DNA of 5,044 bases from the NCBI GenBank assembly GCA_947476855.1, contig CANJSR010000374.1:1-5044 (forward strand). The letters run 5' to 3'. A program made the position numbers and the translations under genes. Numbering within the stretch: the first letter of the stretch is position 1; the number at the start of each line of letters is the position of its first letter. Shown one piece after another: positions 1 to 5,044 of this stretch. Source of the DNA: Acetobacteraceae bacterium. Its GTDB lineage: Bacteria; Pseudomonadota; Alphaproteobacteria; Acetobacterales; Acetobacteraceae. The notes under the pieces were generated by a model. It had not been told where the DNA came from. It ran no database searches and saw only the letters and a program-made list of their open reading frames with translations.

Positions 1-36
1 AAGCCCCGCTCAGGGGCGTTGCCCCCGAGACCCCCA

Positions 37-55
37 CCAAGGGCACAGCCCTTGG
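37..55. repeat. Small triloop hairpin, 8-bp stem
   Basis: Bases 37-44 pair perfectly with 48-55 around the loop ACA. This hairpin lies in the left outer arm of the large palindrome. Its counterpart in the right arm is the hairpin at 146-166, which has a similar sequence (CCAAGGG.. against CCAAAGG..). Confidence 0.8.
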
Positions 56-64
56 AACCGCTCA

Positions 65-135
65 TTGGTGGGATTACCGGAGGGGCTGAGGTGGTGGTTG
101 AAACATCACCTCAGCCCCTCCGGTAATCCCACCAA
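65..135. repeat. Perfect 29-bp inverted repeat core (long hairpin)
   Basis: Bases 65-93 are the exact reverse complement of 107-135. The stem can extend inward by a G·U pair (94/106) and two Watson-Crick pairs (95/105 and 96/104), leaving the 7-nt loop 97-103. It would form a very stable RNA hairpin or DNA cruciform. There is no flanking uridine tract, so a factor-independent terminator is not shown. The perfect arms inside more diverged outer arms suggest recent formation, gene conversion between arms, or selection on pairing. Confidence 0.9.
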
Positions 136-145
136 CCAATGGTTT

Positions 146-214
146 CCAAAGGCCTATGGCCTTTGGTGGGGTCCAGGGGCAAAGCCCCTGGTGGGGTCTG
201 GGGTGAAACCCCAG
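146..214. repeat. Three consecutive triloop hairpins
   Basis: Three perfect small palindromes follow one another: 146-154/158-166 (9-bp stem, loop TAT), 173-180/184-191 (8-bp stem, loop AAA) and 198-204/208-214 (7-bp stem, loop GAA). They are separated by 6-nt spacers, TGGGGT at 167-172 and TGGGGT at 192-197, which are identical. The series ends 38 bases before the exporter start codon. The regular stem, triloop and spacer layout points to a modular repeat family rather than chance GC richness. Confidence 0.8.
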
Positions 215-252
215 CGCTTCCTCCCCCGCCAGATTGCCGCCATGCTGCCCGC

Positions 253-852
253 ATGACCGCCGAGTTCCTGTCGCTGATCGGTTTCTCGATCTCGATGTAT
301 ATCACCCCCGGCCCGAACAACGTGATGGTGGCCGCCTCGGCCGCCAATCATGGGATCGGGCCGACCATGCCGCACATGCTGGGCATCGTGGTCGGGTTTG
401 CGCTGATGCTGACCATCGTCTGCGCCGGTTTGGGGAGTGCGTTGCTCGCCTGGCCGGTTCTGTTGCCTCTGTTCCGCTGGGGCGGCGCCGCCTAGCTGAC
501 CTGGCTCGCCTGGCAGATTGCTTCCGCCCCGCCGCCTGGCAGTGGGGCGGCGCGTCCGGTTCTGGGTTTCGTGGGCGCGATGGCGTTCCAATGGGTGAAC
601 CCGAAGGCCTGGCTGATCGGCATTGGCGCCGCGGGAGAATACATGACCCCGCATGCCCCTCTGGCGCCGCAGCTTTCCCGCATCTTCCTGGTCTTTCTCG
701 CGGTCGGCCTGCCCTGCGTGCTGGTCTGGGCGGTGCTGGGCCGAGGCGCAGGGCTGTTGCTGACCTCCCCCCTCCGGCTGCGGGTGTTCAACGTTTCGAT
801 GGGCGTGCTGCTGGTCGTCTCCCTGCTGCCGGTCCTGGCGGAAGGCTGGTAG
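253..852 (+). pseudogene. LysE/RhtB-family amino-acid exporter, interrupted by TAG at codon 81
   Basis: The intact relative would be an inner-membrane exporter for amino acids or their derivatives (LysE/RhtB superfamily, EamB/YfiK-like). The ATG at 253 starts a reading frame with the family signature Y-I-T-P-G-P-N-N-V-M (residues 16-25), then H-M-L-G-I (41-45) and hydrophobic segments. TAG at 493-495 (codon 81) stops it after 80 residues. The same frame then continues with L-T-W-L-A-W-Q-I, A-F-Q-W-V-N-P-K-A-W and a C-terminal membrane segment, ending at TAG 850-852. Relatives usually read G-A-A-Y-L-x-W-L-A-W here, so the stop replaces a tyrosine codon and one base change (TAC/TAT to TAG) explains it. 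Total length of 199 codons fits the family (~200). No frameshift is seen. No clear Shine-Dalgarno precedes 253. The downstream enolase-like gene begins 28 bp later. A sequencing error or stop-codon readthrough remains possible. Confidence 0.85.
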
Positions 853-865
853 GCTGCGGGGAAAC

Positions 866-872
866 GGGAGGA
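866..872 (+). promoter_or_regulatory. Ribosome binding site of the enolase-like gene
   Basis: GGGAGGA lies 8 bases before the ATG at 881 and is a strong Shine-Dalgarno match, which fixes the start. It lies in the short gap after the exporter pseudogene, so the enolase-like gene can be translated independently of the interrupted upstream gene. Confidence 0.8.
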
Positions 873-880
873 ACCAACCC

Positions 881-1984
881 ATGAAGATAACCGCCATCGA
901 GGCCTTTCAGGTCGCCTGGTCCCCGAACGACCGTCCCCAGCAGCACAGCGCCTTTGTGCTCGTGCATACGGATGCCGGCCTGACCGGAATCGGCGAGGCC
1001 TCCCCCATGCAGGGCGGCCGAGCGTCATTGGGGATGATTCGGGACGACATCGCGCCGATGCTGATCGGGCAGGACCCGCTGGACCACGCCGTGCTGCTGG
1101 ACCAGGCGATGCACACGCTGGTCAAGCTGGGGCCGGAGGGCGCGTTGACCGGCGCGCTCGCCGCGCTGGACATCGCGCTGTGGGACCTCAAGGGCAAGCT
1201 GACGGGGTTGCCGATCTACAAGCTCATTGGCGGCGCCTGGAAGACGGCGATCCCGTTCTATGCCTCGATCGGCGGCAACGCGGAGCGATCCGTGGAGCAG
1301 GTGGAGCGCATCGTCGAGCAGCGGCTCAAGGACCATCCGGCCGCGATCAAGATCCGCTTCGACAACAACCGCACGATGCTGGATGCCGACATTCCGGGCG
1401 ACATCGAGAAGGCTCGTGCCGTGCGGGCATTGGTGGGCGACGACTTCCCCTTGGCCTTCGATGCGAACAATTGTTACTCGATCGGTGGTGCGATCCGGGT
1501 CGGGCGGGCGTTGGAGGAACTGGGCTACTGGTGGTTCGAGGAACCGGTCCAGCACTACCACGTCAAGGCGATGGGCGAGGTGGCGCAACGCCTGTCGATC
1601 ACCGTCTCCGCCGGAGAGCAGACCTATACGACCGCGGCCCTGGCCGACCTGATCGGGGCCGGGGTCCGCATGGTGCAGCCTGACATCGTGAAGATGGGCG
1701 GCATCACCGGCCTGCTCCGCTGCGCCGCTTTGGCGCAGGCGCATGGGGTGGAGCTGGTGCCGCACCAGACGCAGCCGATGATCGGGCACATGGCGAACCT
1801 GCATATCGTGGCGTCCCTGCTGCAAGGGACGAAGCCAGCCGAGTGGAACGATCCCTCCAGCCGTACCCATGCGGTGTTCGAGAACCCACCCCTCCCCACC
1901 GGCGGGTTCTTCCATCTTTCGGAGGAGCCGGGCCTGGGCCTGCGGCTGAACATGGCGGAACTGGCCAGGCGTCGCGTCGCCTGA
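881..1984 (+). CDS. Mandelate racemase/muconate lactonizing enzyme family protein (enolase superfamily)
   Basis: This 367-residue protein has the usual enolase-superfamily length and order: an N-terminal capping domain (about 1-120), then a TIM-like barrel. Such enzymes abstract the proton alpha to a carboxylate, using Mg2+, to racemise, cycloisomerise or dehydrate acids. The signature D-I-A-L-W-D-L-K-G-K is at 97-106. Likely metal ligands are D194 (F-D-A-N-N), E220 (F-E-E-P) and E246 (S-A-G-E-Q). D268 (Q-P-D-I) and H295 (V-P-H-Q-T) match the His-Asp dyad of the mandelate racemase subgroup almost position for position, and E321 may match its conserved late Glu. The first-strand base motif reads K157-I-R159, so the second lysine of the usual K-x-K is arginine. 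Substrate is not predictable; a sugar-acid dehydratase, racemase or cycloisomerase are all possible. It sits 28 bp after the exporter pseudogene, and its TGA abuts the convergent chitinase stop. Confidence 0.93.
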   Translation: MKITAIEAFQVAWSPNDRPQQHSAFVLVHTDAGLTGIGEASPMQGGRASLGMIRDDIAPMLIGQDPLDHAVLLDQAMHTLVKLGPEGALTGALAALDIALWDLKGKLTGLPIYKLIGGAWKTAIPFYASIGGNAERSVEQVERIVEQRLKDHPAAIKIRFDNNRTMLDADIPGDIEKARAVRALVGDDFPLAFDANNCYSIGGAIRVGRALEELGYWWFEEPVQHYHVKAMGEVAQRLSITVSAGEQTYTTAALADLIGAGVRMVQPDIVKMGGITGLLRCAALAQAHGVELVPHQTQPMIGHMANLHIVASLLQGTKPAEWNDPSSRTHAVFENPPLPTGGFFHLSEEPGLGLRLNMAELARRRVA

Positions 1985-3781
<1,797 letters not shown>

Positions 3782-3969
3782 GGGGCGATCCCGCGACGGA
3801 GGAAACCGGACGGAACGCTCCCCGGCCCATGGCGCGACGGGCGTCCGCGCCGGCACTGGGTCACGGACGCGGAGGCCCAATCAAGGCCGTAAGACCCGTT
3901 TGTTACAGTTGGCCATCCACCGAAACCAAGAACATTCCCTGGTCGGCACACGCAAGGTCCCGGCCGGGG
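3782..3969. other. Intergenic region upstream of the chitinase
   Basis: These 188 bp separate the isomerase stop from the chitinase ATG, both on the minus strand. The gap argues that the chitinase has its own promoter. Bases 3959-3968 are a perfect 10-bp palindrome (CCCGGCCGGG) just after the isomerase stop, but with no loop and no T-run it is a poor terminator. No credible small gene or RNA was recognised. Confidence 0.6.
3902..3929 (-). promoter_or_regulatory. Candidate sigma70-like promoter for the chitinase
   Basis: Read on the minus strand, TTGGTT (3929-3924) is followed after 16 bases by TGTAAC (3907-3902). Each hexamer matches the consensus only partly (3/6 and 4/6), but this is the least GC-rich patch in the gap. 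It lies about 120 bases before the chitinase ATG. It is a weak suggestion only. Confidence 0.22.
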
Positions 3970-4788
3970 TCAGCCCATCCCGGCGAACAGGTCCCGGGCC
4001 GCCAGCATGTCCTCCAGCGACCCGAAGGCATTCGTGTAGATGCCGGTATACCCCGCCGCGCCGAGCGCCCGGAACAACCCTGGGAAATCGAAGTCGCCCT
4101 GGCCGGGACGGAGATGCTCCTCCTTCCCGTTGCGCCAGCAATCGGCCAGCCGCACCTCGGCCACCCGATCCAGCGGCATGGCGGCCAGGAACCCGGCGAC
4201 GCCCTCCGGCACCAGATGCGCGTGGTTCGCCGTGAAGGACAGCCCGAACGCCGGGGAGGCGATGCGGTCGTAGTACCACCGCCATTCCTCCAGCGTATGG
4301 GCCAGATAATGGACCTCCGCGTCCGGCGGTTCCTTGTTCAGGTTCTCCAGCAGCAGGCGCGCCCCGCGGGCCTCGGCGTAGTCCAGCACGCGGCGCAGGC
4401 GGTCGAGCCCGGCCTGCATCCGCTCCGCGACATCCGCGGTGAAATGGAATCCGGCATGGACGACGATCCAGTCCGCGCCCAGGCGTTCGGCCGCGTCGAT
4501 ATAGGCGCGCAGATAGGCGTCGGTCGCCTCGCTCAGCACCGGGGCATATTCGCCGACATTGACGGCGGACGACGTATGCAGCCCCAGTCGCACCCCTGCC
4601 CGTTCCGCCGAATCGCGGATCGCCCGGGCGCGGGCGGCGTCGATCCGGCTGAACGCGTTCTCTCCGGTGTCGAGTTGGATATCGACGTGGCGCACTCCGT
4701 GGCGGGCGGCCCAGGCGATCGCGTCCTCGAATTTCAGCTTGCGGCCGACATCGATTCCGATCCGGTCGCGCAGCGTGTTTTCCGCCAT
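3970..4788 (-). CDS. Sugar phosphate isomerase/epimerase family protein (AP endonuclease 2-like TIM barrel)
   Basis: This 272-residue protein matches the xylose isomerase-like TIM-barrel superfamily (AP_endonuc_2), whose members isomerise or epimerise sugars and related polyols, or dehydrate inosose, usually with a divalent metal. Visible strand-end residues are H71 (G-L-H-T), H111 and H115 (V-V-H-A-G-F-H), E148 (L-L-L-E-N-L), H189 and H191 (A-N-H-A-H) and D216 (R-L-A-D). H225-L-R-P-G-Q-G-D-F-D-F resembles the common H-L-P-P-G-x-G-x-I-x-W loop. The last-strand metal-binding Glu seen in many relatives is not obvious; the segment reads I-Y-T-N-A-F-G. The ATG at 4788 is preferred because GGAGG lies 5 bases upstream. 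Earlier in-frame ATGs (4803, 4959) lack a good site, and the one at 4959 would overlap the divergent gene. Substrate is unknown. It is divergent from the C26 hydrolase gene, which may share its regulation. Confidence 0.88.
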   Translation of the reverse strand: MAENTLRDRIGIDVGRKLKFEDAIAWAARHGVRHVDIQLDTGENAFSRIDAARARAIRDSAERAGVRLGLHTSSAVNVGEYAPVLSEATDAYLRAYIDAAERLGADWIVVHAGFHFTADVAERMQAGLDRLRRVLDYAEARGARLLLENLNKEPPDAEVHYLAHTLEEWRWYYDRIASPAFGLSFTANHAHLVPEGVAGFLAAMPLDRVAEVRLADCWRNGKEEHLRPGQGDFDFPGLFRALGAAGYTGIYTNAFGSLEDMLAARDLFAGMG

Positions 4789-4885
4789 CCCCGCCTCCGT
4801 CATGCCAGGGTCCCACCGAAAGGAGGGAATCCCGCGAGATACGTCTTCATTTTGCCACGGGAATCGGCAATGATCCCAACCTATC
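4789..4885. other. Divergent intergenic region (probable back-to-back promoters)
   Basis: These 97 bp lie between two divergent starts and must hold, or lie near, the promoters of both genes. The stretch 4838-4890 is less GC-rich than its surroundings. GGGAATC occurs twice (4826-4832 and 4859-4865). A TTGCCA at 4852-4857 resembles a -35 box for the plus strand, but no -10 box follows at proper spacing. No operator or promoter can be named with confidence. Confidence 0.5.
4794..4798 (-). promoter_or_regulatory. Ribosome binding site of the isomerase/epimerase gene
   Basis: On the minus strand GGAGG ends 5 bases before the ATG at 4788. It favours this start over the in-frame ATG at 4803, in front of which no purine-rich site is seen. 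Confidence 0.7.
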
Positions 4886-5044
4886 ATGAGAACATCCCGG
4901 CCCATCAAGCCGCTCGTCGGCATCAGTTGCTGCACCAAGCAGTTCGGTGTGTTCGGCATGCCGAACCACGCAGCCTCGGATACCTATATCCGGGCGACCG
5001 ATCATGTCGTCGGCGGCGTGCCGGTGCTGATGCCCGCGAATGGG
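4886..5044 (+). CDS. Gamma-glutamyl-gamma-aminobutyrate hydrolase family protein (peptidase C26), N-terminal part
   Basis: Only the first 53 codons are present; the frame is open to the window end. K-P-L-V-G-I-S at 8-14, an Asp-Thr-Tyr-Ile-Arg-Ala segment at 32-37 and G-G-V-P-V-L-M-P at 43-50 match the N-terminus of class I glutamine amidotransferase-like hydrolases of the PuuD/C26 type. These cleave gamma-glutamyl amide bonds, for example in putrescine breakdown. The nucleophile Cys and the His-Glu pair lie beyond the window, so activity cannot be judged. No clear Shine-Dalgarno precedes the ATG at 4886, so the start is supported mainly by the family N-terminus. It is divergent from the isomerase/epimerase gene. 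Confidence 0.75.
   Translation, partial: MRTSRPIKPLVGISCCTKQFGVFGMPNHAASDTYIRATDHVVGGVPVLMPANG

Larger units (their letters stand above)
1..214. repeat. Large imperfect inverted repeat made of palindromic modules
   Basis: The first ~214 bases contain no credible gene. The two halves are reverse complements of each other around an axis near base 100. Bases 65-93 and 107-135 match perfectly. The outer parts (about 3-60 against 140-197) match imperfectly, sharing blocks such as CCCCACCAAGGG/ACCAAAGG and TTGCCCC/TTTGCCCC in mirrored order. Smaller self-complementary hairpins sit inside the outer arms. I infer a dispersed palindromic intergenic repeat of the sort common in Acetobacteraceae. It may also end transcription from an upstream gene, but no T-run follows any stem. 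The left border may lie outside the window. Confidence 0.8.

Noticed and set aside
65..135. Rho-independent terminator
   Set aside because: The stem is strong but no T-run follows on either strand, and the gene it would serve lies outside the window.
65..256. Small plus-strand open frame across the palindrome
   Set aside because: Its sequence is simply the translated repeat and has no ribosome site.
154..897. Minus-strand open frame of 247 codons opposite the exporter
   Set aside because: Low-complexity Arg/Gln/His-rich translation, typical of a GC-rich antisense shadow; the plus strand carries clear LysE-family motifs.
1025..1915. Minus-strand open frame of 296 codons inside the enolase-like gene
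   Set aside because: Arg/His/Gln/Leu-rich with no recognisable domain; the plus strand encodes a complete enolase-superfamily protein.
3881..4816. Minus-strand open frame of 311 codons overlapping the isomerase
   Set aside because: Arg/Gly/Pro-rich shadow in another frame; the isomerase frame shows conserved metal-binding residues and a good ribosome site.

Overview
The window is GC-rich DNA that looks like a chromosomal region of an alphaproteobacterium. The modular palindromic intergenic repeat at the left edge and the protein styles suggest Acetobacteraceae (Roseomonas or Rhodopila-like). That placement is an inference from sequence style, not from a marker gene. No RNA gene, CRISPR array, transposase or phage gene is visible.

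Layout. Bases 1 to about 214 hold no gene. They form a large imperfect inverted repeat centred near base 100, with perfect 29-bp inner arms and several small triloop hairpins. Next comes a LysE/RhtB-family exporter gene (253-852) with a single in-frame TAG at codon 81 and otherwise continuous family sequence, so it is annotated as a pseudogene. A mandelate racemase/muconate lactonizing enzyme-like enolase superfamily protein (881-1984) follows 28 bp later on the same strand. Its stop codon directly abuts the stop codon of a convergent gene (1985-3781, minus) for a modular chitinase: three small chitin-binding modules, a fibronectin type III domain and a GH18 catalytic domain. Upstream of the chitinase on the minus strand is a sugar phosphate isomerase/epimerase-type TIM-barrel protein (3970-4788). 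It is divergent, across 97 bp, from the start of a gamma-glutamyl-GABA hydrolase-like (peptidase C26) gene on the plus strand that runs off the window at 5044.

How the genes relate. The enolase-superfamily enzyme, the isomerase/epimerase and the C26 hydrolase are all small-molecule catabolic types, and the exporter and enolase-like gene form an apparent transcription unit. No single pathway can be proven from the sequence. The chitinase stands alone, with no chitin uptake or GlcNAc catabolic gene beside it and no visible signal peptide.

The most notable points are the 200-bp palindromic element, the single amber codon at a normally conserved tyrosine of the exporter, the TGATCA that supplies both convergent stop codons, the TCGGGG hexamer tract encoding an Asp-Pro linker between two near-duplicate chitin-binding modules, and the K-x-R catalytic-base motif of the enolase-like protein. 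I found no convincing undescribed multi-gene system.
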